Source: Rhodanobacter panaciterrae (GTDB lineage: Bacteria > Pseudomonadota > Gammaproteobacteria > Xanthomonadales > Rhodanobacteraceae). Taken from it: a stretch of 64,000 nucleotides of DNA. Under the pieces are notes generated by a model. The model saw only the letters and a program-made list of their open reading frames with translations. It was not told the origin of the DNA and did not search any database. Each line of letters opens with the position of its first letter. Position 1 is the first letter of the stretch. Location of the stretch: NCBI RefSeq assembly GCF_014651895.1, contig NZ_BMXT01000001.1, positions 1-64,000 of the forward strand. Reading direction: 5' to 3'. A program made the position numbers and the translations under genes. Of this stretch, positions 39,182 through 47,192 are shown in pieces.

Positions 39182-39700
39182 ATGGAAGAAGCGACGAAAC
39201 GATGCCCGGCATGTGCGGAGGTAATCCAGGCGGCTGCGCACAAGTGCCGGTTCTGCGGCACGAACCTCGACAGTTACGTGGCGGCACACGAAGCGACGGT
39301 GGAGAAGGAACTGTTTTCGGGGCATCCGAAAGTCATCTACACCTTCAGCCAGTATGTGCTGGTGGTCTGCACGCTCGGCATCGCCTTGCTGGTCTACTGG
39401 GTGCGCAGTCTGGGCATCAGGTTCACCATCACGACCCAGCGTGTGCAGATCGAACGTGGGGTGTTCTCCAAGGTGAAGGACAATCTCGAACTGTTCCGGG
39501 TCGATCACTTCGATGTACTGAAGCCGCTCGGCATGCGCTTGCTGGGACAATGCCAGGTGCATCTGCACTCATCCGACCAGGGCATGTCGTCGGTCTACCT
39601 GTACGGTATTCCCGGGCTCGAAGGCATGGCGGACTCGCTCCGCGAGTGCTCGCTGCGCGAACGCGCACGCCGCCGGGTGTTGCCGGTGGAGCAGATGTAA
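39182..39700 (+). CDS. zinc-ribbon plus PH domain protein
   Basis: A 172-residue protein. The N-terminal zinc ribbon has Cys8-x2-Cys11 and Cys23-x2-Cys26 (CPAC ... CRFC). One membrane segment is at about 56-77. A bacterial PH-type domain follows, including GIRFTITTQRVQIERGVFSK. It belongs to the same broad group as the gene at 33499 but has a ribbon and one helix instead of two helices. Role unknown. Confidence 0.75.
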   Translation: MEEATKRCPACAEVIQAAAHKCRFCGTNLDSYVAAHEATVEKELFSGHPKVIYTFSQYVLVVCTLGIALLVYWVRSLGIRFTITTQRVQIERGVFSKVKDNLELFRVDHFDVLKPLGMRLLGQCQVHLHSSDQGMSSVYLYGIPGLEGMADSLRECSLRERARRRVLPVEQM

Positions 39701-39837
39701 CTGCATTCGCGGAACTTGCCGGATCAGAGCGTCTGGTCGTTCTTCAGCGGCTGGTGTCCGCAAAACGTCAGGATTTCGCCTGCCGCAGTTCAGGTGTGAC
39801 GGCGATGCTGCGCACTTTGCGACGACGGAGTTTCCAT

Positions 39838-40773
39838 ATGTCTTTACGCCTGCTGGCCGGCGCCGTGCTGACCCTGTGCCTGATCCTGCCGACCGCTCAC
39901 GCGGAACAGCCGTCGGCGAAAACTTCGCATGGCATCGATCGCAGCGAATGGAACGCGCCACAGAAACCATTCCGCATCTACGGCAACACGTTGTACGTGG
40001 GGCCGTATGGCTTGTCCTCGATCCTGCTGGACACCGGGCACGGACTGGCGCTGTTCGACGGCGATCTGCCGCAGTCGGCGCCGGTGATCGAGGCGAATCT
40101 CCGTGCACTGGGGTTCCACGTGCGCGACATCAAATGGATATTCAACTCGCACGCGCATGCCGATCACGCCGGCGGCATCGCGGCGCTGCAGCGCGACAGT
40201 GGCGCGCAGGTGCTGGCCAGCGCGGCCGGTGCGCACGCGATGGCGCTGGGTGGCGCCGATCGCGCCGACCCGCAGCACGGTGATGCTCCCGACTATCCAT
40301 CGGTGCGCCAGGTGCGCGTGCTGCGCGACGGCGAGGTCGTGCAGCTGGGTGACGTGGCGATCACCGCGCATTACACGCCGGGGCATACGCCGGGCAGCAC
40401 GTCGTGGACGTGGACTTCGTGCGCGGATGGACGCTGCCTGCGCATGGTGTATGCCGACAGCCTCACTGCGATCAGCGCGCCCGGTTTCCGCTTCAGTGAC
40501 GATCCGCGTCGCGTCGCGGCATTTCGCCAGGCGATCGCCACGGTGGCCGCGTTGCCTTGCGACATCCTGCTGACTCCGCACCCCGACGCCAGCGATTTCT
40601 GGCAGAAGGTGGCGCGGCGCAGGTCGGACACGGATGTCGCTCCGTTGATCGATGCCAACGCCTGTCGTGCCTATGCCGCCACCGCGGCGAAGACGCTGGA
40701 CGCGAAGCTGGCACAGGAGCAGGCAGAGACGCGGAGCCGGGGCGACGGGAAAAGGGAGCGGCAAGGTCATTGA
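39838..40773 (+). CDS. subclass B3 metallo-beta-lactamase
   Basis: A 311-residue exported metallohydrolase. Signal peptide ends THAHAE-like at about residue 22. The zinc motif His105-x-His107-x-Asp109-His110 (SHAHADHAGG) plus His183 (TPGHTPGS) and His248 (TPHPDAS) supplies all ligands of both B3 zinc sites. The lid stretch SWTWTSCADGRCLRMVYADS is also of B3 type. This group includes L1 of Stenotrophomonas and many environmental homologues. The ATG has GGAG six bases upstream. The C-terminal ~25 residues are charged. It is probably a chromosomal, intrinsic enzyme; activity on carbapenems is expected from the family, not shown. Confidence 0.88.
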   Translation: MSLRLLAGAVLTLCLILPTAHAEQPSAKTSHGIDRSEWNAPQKPFRIYGNTLYVGPYGLSSILLDTGHGLALFDGDLPQSAPVIEANLRALGFHVRDIKWIFNSHAHADHAGGIAALQRDSGAQVLASAAGAHAMALGGADRADPQHGDAPDYPSVRQVRVLRDGEVVQLGDVAITAHYTPGHTPGSTSWTWTSCADGRCLRMVYADSLTAISAPGFRFSDDPRRVAAFRQAIATVAALPCDILLTPHPDASDFWQKVARRRSDTDVAPLIDANACRAYAATAAKTLDAKLAQEQAETRSRGDGKRERQGH

Positions 40774-40879
40774 ATCCCGCCCTGGCCATCGAGTGATCGT
40801 CGAGGCGGACTGATCCGGGTGCAGTTTCTCCGAATCTCGCACAAACTCGCCTTTCACTTGACTCCAAAAAACTAGCGCG

Positions 40880-41401
40880 ATGCTTCGAGACGCCACGCCC
40901 GCCGATTTTCCCGCCATCCTCGCGCTCAATGAGACCTTCGTGAGGGTGCTCAGTCCGCTCGACGGCGAGCGTCTGGCGCGGCTGCATGCGCAGGCGGCAC
41001 TGCACCGCGTGATCGAACAGGACGGCCGGATCGAGGCGTTTCTGCTGGTGTTCCGCGAAGGGGCGGATTACGACAGCCCGAACTACCGCTGGTTTGTGCA
41101 GCGCCATGAGCGCTTCCTGTATGTGGATCGCATCGTGGTGGCCGCGGACACGCAGGCGCGTGGCGCCGGCAGCCAGCTCTATCGCGACGTGTATGCACTG
41201 GCGTTGCGTGATGGCGTGCCGTTGATCACCTGCGAGTTCGATATCGAGCCGCCGAATCCGGCGTCCGAACGGTTCCACGCCAGGCTGGGGTTTCGTGAAA
41301 TCGGCCGGCAACAGCTCGATGGCGGCCGCAAGACCGTCTCGCTGCAGGCACTGGATATCACGACGGGCAACACGTCGTTGGGCAAGATCGACGCCGGCTG
41401 A
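40880..41401 (+). CDS. GNAT family N-acetyltransferase
   Basis: A 173-residue GNAT protein of the group with N-terminus MLRDATPADFPAILALNE. The acetyl-CoA loop is QARGAGSQLYRDVY (about 94-107) and the C-terminal ASERFHARLGFREIGRQ is typical. Not closely similar to the GNAT at 38555. Substrate unknown. Confidence 0.82.
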   Translation: MLRDATPADFPAILALNETFVRVLSPLDGERLARLHAQAALHRVIEQDGRIEAFLLVFREGADYDSPNYRWFVQRHERFLYVDRIVVAADTQARGAGSQLYRDVYALALRDGVPLITCEFDIEPPNPASERFHARLGFREIGRQQLDGGRKTVSLQALDITTGNTSLGKIDAG

Positions 41402-41432
41402 CGCAAGCACCTCCATCGCACGCGCTGCATCT

Positions 41433-41480
41433 TTGTCCGGTTGTCCGCTATCGCCTTGTCCGCTGTCCGCGGACAACCGG
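41433..41480 (+). promoter_or_regulatory. nested alternative hairpins
   Basis: CCGGTTGTCCGC (41437-41448) pairs perfectly with 41469-41480. A second copy of TTGTCCGC (41456-41463) can pair with the same downstream arm (41469-41476) across five bases. A third partial copy TTGTCCGG is at 41433-41440. The pairings exclude each other. It lies after the GNAT stop and 120 bases before the next small gene; it may be a terminator or a leader structure. Confidence 0.4.
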
Positions 41481-41601
41481 TCGGCATGCTTCGCATTTCA
41501 TTCTTCTTCGAAAACTCAATGACTTAGTCCTCCTGCACGGATTGGCACAGCGATTGCTCTACAGACAGCACAGGGCTTATCGCCAATCACGGAGACACGT
41601 C

Positions 41602-41796
41602 ATGAAATTCGAATCACAGATCCTGGCCGCGCTGTTCGTTGCCTGCTTCGGCGTTTGCGCATTGGTCATGGGCGCCATGCTGAAAACCACGCCGGCCTCG
41701 GTGCAGTTGGCCGGTACGAGCAAGGCCACTGCCGTCGCTCTGGTTTCGCCGGCAAGCTGCGCGTTGCCCACCAGCTGCGCACGTGCCGGCGAGTGA
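41602..41796 (+). CDS. small single-span membrane or secreted protein
   Basis: A 64-residue protein. A hydrophobic segment (ILAALFVACFGVCALVMGAML, about 6-27) follows a short charged start, then a Thr/Ala/Ser-rich tail with two cysteines. GGAG lies seven bases before the ATG. No family recognised. It stands alone and is followed by a hairpin. Confidence 0.55.
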   Translation: MKFESQILAALFVACFGVCALVMGAMLKTTPASVQLAGTSKATAVALVSPASCALPTSCARAGE

Positions 41797-41846
41797 TGTT
41801 GCCCGTGACGACTGCTCTGGCGTGTGCGCGAGCCACACCGGTACGA

Positions 41847-41892
41847 GCAAAGGAACCAGAGGCAGGCTTCTGACAATCTCCGGTTCCTTTGC
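41847..41892. terminator. hairpin between convergent small-protein and propeller genes
   Basis: An 11-bp stem GCAAAGGAACC/GGTTCCTTTGC with a 24-base loop sits in the gap of two convergent genes. It can serve both strands, though no long T run follows. Confidence 0.5.
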
Positions 41893-41903
41893 CTGCCACA
41901 CGA

Positions 41904-42953
41904 TCAATCGGAATCGTGATCAGCACGCACGATGGCAATGCCGTTCGTGGCAGCGCTGTTGATGGTCGCCAGTCCCTTCAAGCTGAAGTCGCCATCCTCG
42001 TCCACGTCGAAAATGGATACATGCGAGACGCCGCCGCTGGCGTCGATCACCGCGGCCAGGTCGTTGCGGTAGGTGATGTCGGTCGGGTTGCCATTGAAGG
42101 TCGTGACCACGGCCGCGTCCTGAATGATTTTTTCGCCGTAGACCGCATAGCGCGACACCGACTTGCTTGGCGAATTGGCGGAGAACAGGAAGGGTCCGTC
42201 CAGCGTCACCCAGCACGGTGCGGATTGGGTGCCCGAGCCGGTGACGGCCAGCACCGTGTTGTTTCGCACCAGGCTGATCTCGTTCGCGTGGGCAATCGTC
42301 ACGTAGGCGTCATTGCCGCGCGTGGCCAGACCGAACGGCGCATTGACGTTGGCGGGGATGTTGGCCACCAGCTTGGTCGAGCCGGTAACCGCACCTTGTC
42401 CATCCAGGTTGACCGTTTCGATCGCATTGCTTTTTTCGCTGATGACCAGCTGGCCCCGCAGCACTCCCACTTGCGCGGCAGAGCCATCGCCGATGACCAG
42501 CCTCGCTTCACCGTCCGCGGTCGATGCCACGCCGTAGCGATCGATCCGGTGCGATTCGATATAGGACGCGGTCAGGATGTACAGGTGATCGTGGCCGAAT
42601 GCGACGCTTACGGGGTTGGTGATGGCCGGAACCAGTTTCTCGTAGCGCAAGCCCGCATGCTCAAGGTCCTTGTCGAATACGGACACGTTGCCCGAACCGA
42701 AGTTGACCACGGCGAGTCGATCGTGATTCTGGGCGATGCCACCGGCATTGCCACTGACGCCTCCCGCACCACCGGTGGGCAGCTGTTCGAGCAGAACGCC
42801 GGTCGTGCTGTAGACCATCAGTTGGTTGTGCGTCGTATTCGACGCCGTGACGATCAGTGACTGCTGGTTGTTCGACGATGGAGCGCCTTGCGCCGCTACC
42901 GCGCCGGCGATGACCAGCGAAAGCAAACCCACACCACATGCTGCTTTTTTCAT
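41904..42953 (-). CDS. exported beta-propeller protein
   Basis: A 349-residue protein with a signal peptide (MKKAACGVGLLSLVIAGAVAAQ, cleavage about 22). The mature part is made of repeated beta units such as RLAVVNFGSGNVSVFDKD, LAVVNFG/LVISEKS and FLFSANSPSKSVSRYAV, as in seven-bladed propellers of the lactonase/YncE type. No catalytic signature is clear. The chosen ATG gives the signal peptide; the frame extends upstream without sense. Confidence 0.7.
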   Translation of the reverse strand: MKKAACGVGLLSLVIAGAVAAQGAPSSNNQQSLIVTASNTTHNQLMVYSTTGVLLEQLPTGGAGGVSGNAGGIAQNHDRLAVVNFGSGNVSVFDKDLEHAGLRYEKLVPAITNPVSVAFGHDHLYILTASYIESHRIDRYGVASTADGEARLVIGDGSAAQVGVLRGQLVISEKSNAIETVNLDGQGAVTGSTKLVANIPANVNAPFGLATRGNDAYVTIAHANEISLVRNNTVLAVTGSGTQSAPCWVTLDGPFLFSANSPSKSVSRYAVYGEKIIQDAAVVTTFNGNPTDITYRNDLAAVIDASGGVSHVSIFDVDEDGDFSLKGLATINSAATNGIAIVRADHDSD

Positions 42954-43212
42954 GTGCGTATCCTCGAGTGTGACGATTCGAAATGGCGACCCGGTTTGGA
43001 GTCGTCCTGCCGTACGACCGGGATTGCGCCGGTCATCCATTCATTCGTTGGGATACAGAGAAAGTTACGAGTGCTCTCCCGCTGCATGGCTCATGACGAT
43101 GGGGGACTTGGTTGTCGAATGAAGTCGGAATCGGCGCACTATTTCGCGAGCAGGCGTTATTGCCCTGGCAAAGGCCTATGCTGGCAACGCAATCACGCCA
43201 AAGGCTTCAGTC

Positions 43213-43434
43213 ATGAGCAATGTTTCCGGCAAGACCCGCAACGGGTTCACCTACGAAGGGGACTACCACCCCGCGAGCGCCGGCCGCGTCAACTGGACGG
43301 CGACCTTCCGCCATAACGGTGATTACGCCGGCATGCGGCATGGCTGTGTCCACGGGATGCTCGACGTGCCCACGGCGGCCGTGGATGACGCCGTGAAAGG
43401 CGACATCGAGTCGACCTGGACGGATCCCGCTTGA
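43213..43434 (+). CDS. small hypothetical protein
   Basis: A 73-residue soluble, acidic protein with tryptophans and glycines (TRNGFTYEGDYHPASAGRV, NWTATFRHNGDYAGMRHG). The sequence reads as a small beta-rich domain. No family recognised; the ribosome site is weak (AAAGGC). It could be real because the next gene is on the same strand 94 bases on, with no competing frame. Confidence 0.5.
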   Translation: MSNVSGKTRNGFTYEGDYHPASAGRVNWTATFRHNGDYAGMRHGCVHGMLDVPTAAVDDAVKGDIESTWTDPA

Positions 43435-43528
43435 CGGAATAGCCGGGCCAATGTGCAGACCTTCGCTCATCATGGCTCGGTTGAGTTTCTGCATCGCCCG
43501 AAATCCATAAGCTGACCTCGGAGACCAC

Positions 43529-44029
43529 ATGTACAAGCTTGCCGCGTCGATCGTGATGGTTTCCGCACTCGTGGTACTGGGCTCTTCTGTAGCAGCTTCC
43601 GGATTGCCGTCTACGAACACACCGCCTGCGGATCCGCTGTTCAATAAAATCTCAGCGCTCGATACCGCTGTGTTCGACGCATTCAACCATTGCAGTGAAC
43701 CGGGCCAGCTCGAACGGCACGCCAGCTATTTCGCGCCGGATGTCGAGTTCTATCACGACCAGGGTGGCGTGACGTGGACGCGCGACGCGATGATCGCGAA
43801 CACCAGAAAGAACGTCTGCGATCACTTCCGCCGCGAGTTGATCCCCGGCACGCTGAAGGTTTATCCGATCAAGGATTTCGGCGCCATCGAGCAGGGCGTG
43901 CATCGCTTCTGCCAGTTCAAGACGGGCGACTGCGAAGGCATGGCCGACTTTATCGTCATATGGCGCCATCAGGGCGATCAGTGGCAGATCACGCGGGTTC
44001 TCAGTTATGGCCATCGGCCCAACAAATAG
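43529..44029 (+). CDS. exported NTF2-like (SnoaL/DUF4440 type) protein
   Basis: A 166-residue protein with a signal peptide (cleavage about residue 23). An NTF2-fold domain follows: FNKISALDTAVFDAFNHCSE, YFAPDVEFYHDQGGVTWTRDAM, then VIWRHQGDQWQITRVLSYGH. The fold forms a cone-shaped pocket used by many enzymes and binding proteins; no specific role can be assigned. Converges with yegD. Confidence 0.75.
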   Translation: MYKLAASIVMVSALVVLGSSVAASGLPSTNTPPADPLFNKISALDTAVFDAFNHCSEPGQLERHASYFAPDVEFYHDQGGVTWTRDAMIANTRKNVCDHFRRELIPGTLKVYPIKDFGAIEQGVHRFCQFKTGDCEGMADFIVIWRHQGDQWQITRVLSYGHRPNK

Positions 44030-44042
44030 CGCGATCGAAAGT

Positions 44043-45446
44043 TCAGTGACGTCCGGCGACGGCTTCACTCGCTGCGACCGCCAACCCCGACACCACGCCA
44101 AGCGACGGATCGCCTTGTACCAGCGGGATCTCCGGGAAGCAGGCCTGCACGCGCGCCTTGACCTGCGGTGAGCGCGAGGTGCCGCCGGTAAGGAAGACAC
44201 TGGCGGGGAGTTCGTCGAGGTCGTTGCGCACGGTCGCCAGGGTGCGTTCCAGCTGGCCGAGAAAGGGTTCGATGGCGGCGAGGAAATCTTCGCTGCCAAG
44301 CTCAACGGCCAGATCGCGTTCGATGAAGTCCAGCTCGGCGCGATGGCGTGACGAGGTGCTCAAGGTGATCTTGCTGCGCTCGGCCATCTGATTGAGACGT
44401 GTAGTGGCGCCGAGTTCCTGCAGGGCGCGCAGTCGCGCGCCGTACGGCTCGTCGACGAGACGGTAGTTCTGCTGACGGAACTCGCGCTGTTTGGGCAGGT
44501 TGTGCACGCTGGCCGCATCCACGTAGCGGTGCGCCGGCATGCTGATCTGATCCTTGCCCAGCTGTGGCATGAAACTGTGCAGGCTGACGCTCACGTCGAG
44601 GTCGGTGCCGCCTTTGGGCAGGCCCCAGCTGCGCGCGATGTACGCAGCTTCACCGCCGCCGAGCTGGGCGTGCGCCACGTCGGTGGTGCCGCCGCCGATG
44701 TCGACGATCAGCGCGTACTGCCGTTGCTGCAGACTCTGGTGGTAGTGCATCGCGGCGGCGGCCGGTTCTTCCAGAAACGACACGTGGTCGAAGCCGGCCA
44801 CGGCGGCGGCTTCACGCAGGATCTCGATCGCCTGTTCCGATCCCTGCGCGCCCATCGAGCTGCGGAATTCCACCGGCCGGCCGATCACCGCGCCGCGGAC
44901 CGGCACGCCGAACTGGTGGCTGGCGCTGAGGCGGATGTGTTCGAGGATATGTGTGGCGATGTGCATGATCACCTTGCGCACTTGCGGATCGAGTCGGTAG
45001 CCGAACATCGACTTGGGCGACTCGATCAGATTGCCGCCGCCGCTTTCCAGATAGCCTTCCACCGCCTCTTCGCCGAACAGCGCGTGCTGGAAGCTGGCGA
45101 CCGAGGCGCTCGTGGCGCGGGTCTGTTCTTCCATCCACTGCCGGCGCACCACGCGCAGCGCCTCGCGACGCAACTCATCGTCGCTGCGCGACACCGGTGC
45201 CTGCCCGCGTGCGGCTACCGCTGCGGCCTGCTGACGCTGCTGGGTTCGCGCCAGACGCAGCTGGGTCTCCAGTTGCGCTTCCAGCGCCGGCGTCAGGGTG
45301 AAGTCATTGGGGTCCGGCACCAGCTCGGGAAAAAACACCGCGGTGCGGAACTGCTCGGCGTCGCCGAAACGCACCAGGCTCAGTTCACCGTCGATGATGG
45401 CCGCGGCGGCTGAATAGCTGGTGCCGAAATCGATACCGATGTGCAT
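44043..45446 (-). CDS. yegD: Hsp70 family chaperone-like protein YegD
   Basis: A 467-residue actin-fold ATPase of the Hsp70 superfamily without a full peptide-binding domain. ATP motifs are GIDFGTSYSAAA (residues 4-15), VDIGGGTTDVAHA (about 246) and LTGGTSRSPQVK near the C-terminus. An insertion rich in Gln/Ala/Arg lies at about 60-105. The cellular role of YegD is not settled. It stands alone on the minus strand between convergent and divergent small genes. Confidence 0.9.
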   Translation of the reverse strand: MHIGIDFGTSYSAAAAIIDGELSLVRFGDAEQFRTAVFFPELVPDPNDFTLTPALEAQLETQLRLARTQQRQQAAAVAARGQAPVSRSDDELRREALRVVRRQWMEEQTRATSASVASFQHALFGEEAVEGYLESGGGNLIESPKSMFGYRLDPQVRKVIMHIATHILEHIRLSASHQFGVPVRGAVIGRPVEFRSSMGAQGSEQAIEILREAAAVAGFDHVSFLEEPAAAAMHYHQSLQQRQYALIVDIGGGTTDVAHAQLGGGEAAYIARSWGLPKGGTDLDVSVSLHSFMPQLGKDQISMPAHRYVDAASVHNLPKQREFRQQNYRLVDEPYGARLRALQELGATTRLNQMAERSKITLSTSSRHRAELDFIERDLAVELGSEDFLAAIEPFLGQLERTLATVRNDLDELPASVFLTGGTSRSPQVKARVQACFPEIPLVQGDPSLGVVSGLAVAASEAVAGRH

Positions 45447-45701
45447 GGGTCATGTCGTCGCGGTAGGCCAACCTGGCATTATGACGGCTGCGCCGGTAAT
45501 GGCCTAGACATCGAGGGGAAGGAGCCGACGCTACGATGGTTTTCTGCACGCTGGCGTCGTGAAGAAACGGAGGTCATGGATACATCGCAAGCCGATGGCG
45601 TAGCAGGTGACACTTGCCGCTGCCCGCAGGCAATAATCGGCAGCCCGCTTCTGGCAGCTTTTTGCGCAGCGGGTGGATCGCCAATCAAACAGGGGAAGGG
45701 A

Positions 45702-46082
45702 ATGAATACCTACAATCCGTACGAGGCGCCCAAGGCCGATGTCACCACGCCGGTGGCGGACGAACCCGGCATCGAAAAGGTGGCCGGCGCACAGAAGCTG
45801 ATCATTTACTCGATCCTTGCCTACTTTGTCGCTGTGGCCATCAAGGCCGCGCTTGGTCCAATCGGTTTTCTGGTTTTGCTGGTCGCGCTTTGCATGGGCG
45901 TGATCGGTACTTGGCGTCTTTGCACGGGCCTGGGCTATTCGATGGTGGTACGGGTCATCTTGATGGTGCTGATGTTCGTGCCGCTGGTAAGCCTGATTGT
46001 GCTGCTGGTATTGAACGCCAAAGCGACCGGCAAGCTGCGGGCGGCTGGATACACGGTGGGATTGCTGGGGGCGTCGCGCTGA
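45702..46082 (+). CDS. small two- to three-span membrane protein
   Basis: A 126-residue protein with an N-terminal NPYEAPKADVTTP motif, seen in many small gammaproteobacterial membrane proteins. Three hydrophobic segments follow (about 34-50, 54-70, 84-105). The stretch GVIGTWRLCTGLG recurs in a decayed copy downstream. GGGGAAGGGA lies directly before the ATG. Function unknown. Confidence 0.65.
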   Translation: MNTYNPYEAPKADVTTPVADEPGIEKVAGAQKLIIYSILAYFVAVAIKAALGPIGFLVLLVALCMGVIGTWRLCTGLGYSMVVRVILMVLMFVPLVSLIVLLVLNAKATGKLRAAGYTVGLLGASR

Positions 46083-46320
46083 AGCGTCGTTGCGGAGTCG
46101 GCGTCAGCGTCATTCGGCCGGCGCTGATGTGCTGCTGACGCAGTTCGCGCGCAGCGGCGGATGCAGGGCAGCCGTTTTGATGGGGCGCGTCATTGATAAA
46201 TGGACGGCCCACGGCAAAGTTGTCGGGCATGGCCGACTTGGCGTTTGCACACACTGCATGTGGAGAAGGGAGATCCGCGGCAGACTCGGCAGGATCGAGT
46301 TGTCGATACTCAATCTCTCG
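46083..46320. other. 238-base gap of no recognised function
   Basis: No convincing coding frame or structure; likely leader or decayed sequence ahead of the broken reading frame that follows. Confidence 0.4.
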
Positions 46321-46478
46321 ATGTTCGCGCTTCCAGCCATCTGTGTCGTGAGTGCGTTGGTCGTGTTGTATCTCTACTGGCGTGGCGGCAGCGTGGCATC
46401 TTACTGGTGGTCGCATTTCCGCTGGCGGCTACGGCCCTGTATCTCGCCTATGCGATCTGGCTGAGCAAACGTGGGTGA
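46321..46478 (+). pseudogene. frameshifted two-span small membrane protein
   Basis: From ATG 46321 one frame gives a hydrophobic helix (FALPAICVVSALVVLYLYWR). After about 46385 that frame turns to implausible sequence. A different frame then gives GILLVVAFPLAATALYLAYAIWLSKRG and a stop. Joining them makes a sensible two-helix protein of about 50 residues, so a small insertion or deletion is likely. It could also be a sequencing error. Confidence 0.4.
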
Positions 46479-46495
46479 CTCAATGCCGGCAACGG

Positions 46496-46560
46496 GTCGC
46501 GTTTAGCAGTAGCGTGGTCGGCACATGGCGTCTTTGCGCGAGCTGGCGTTGGTCTATCTC
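46496..46560 (+). pseudogene. remnant copy of the small membrane gene at 45702
   Basis: The segment still reads VAFSSSVVGTWRLC, compared with VALCMGVIGTWRLC in the intact gene, including an exact 12-base match TGGCGTCTTTGC (46526-46537). It has no start and runs into the 3' end of the opposing response regulator gene. Confidence 0.45.
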
Positions 46561-47192
46561 TGGTCTGACTGCACCAGGCCAAGCTTGTAGCTCAGCGCAA
46601 CTGCTTTGCTCCTGGAAGCAACACCAAGTTTGCCGAGAATGTTTCCCACGTGAAACTTGATCGTGTCTTTGGTGACGGCCATTTCCCGGGCAATTTGAAG
46701 GTTGCTATGCCCTCGCACCAGCCATTGCAGCACTTCCAGTTCGCGCGCGGTCAGGTCGGGGCGGACGGCGATCTCGTCGGCCTTGCGTCCCACCGCAGGC
46801 GACAGATATCGACCGCCACGGAACACTGTGCGGATGGCGCCCAGCAGTTCCTCGGAAGGAGCGTTCTTGAACAGGTAGGCATGCGCGCCCGCCTGCAGGG
46901 CCTTGCCGATCTCGCTGCCGCCCGCGTTTGCGGTGAGTACCAGGAATCGTGCGACGGCGGATTGCCGGCGCAGGATCGTGATCAGTTCGATGCCACTGAG
47001 GTCGGGAAGCGACAGATCCACCAGGGTGACATCGGGCGTCTTGAGCGCAAACAGCTCGATCGCTTCGGCTGCACTTGCCGCCTCGCCGACGAGTTCCAGA
47101 TCTTCCTGATAGCCGACAATCGAACAGAGTCCGGCGCGGACGACCGGATGGTCGTCAACCACCAGCACCTTGATTTTCGGTTGCATGCTCAT
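46554..47192 (-). CDS. LuxR/NarL-type response regulator
   Basis: A 212-residue two-component regulator. The receiver domain has acidic pair Asp13-Asp14, phospho-acceptor Asp59 (LVDLSLPD) and Lys in FKNAPSEE. The C-terminal LuxR-type helix-turn-helix (about 145-205) has LTARELEVLQWLVRG and TIKFHVGNILGKLGV. Start ATG overlaps the kinase stop (ATGA), so the pair is translationally coupled and almost certainly cognate. Confidence 0.93.
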   Translation of the reverse strand: MSMQPKIKVLVVDDHPVVRAGLCSIVGYQEDLELVGEAASAAEAIELFALKTPDVTLVDLSLPDLSGIELITILRRQSAVARFLVLTANAGGSEIGKALQAGAHAYLFKNAPSEELLGAIRTVFRGGRYLSPAVGRKADEIAVRPDLTARELEVLQWLVRGHSNLQIAREMAVTKDTIKFHVGNILGKLGVASRSKAVALSYKLGLVQSDQR

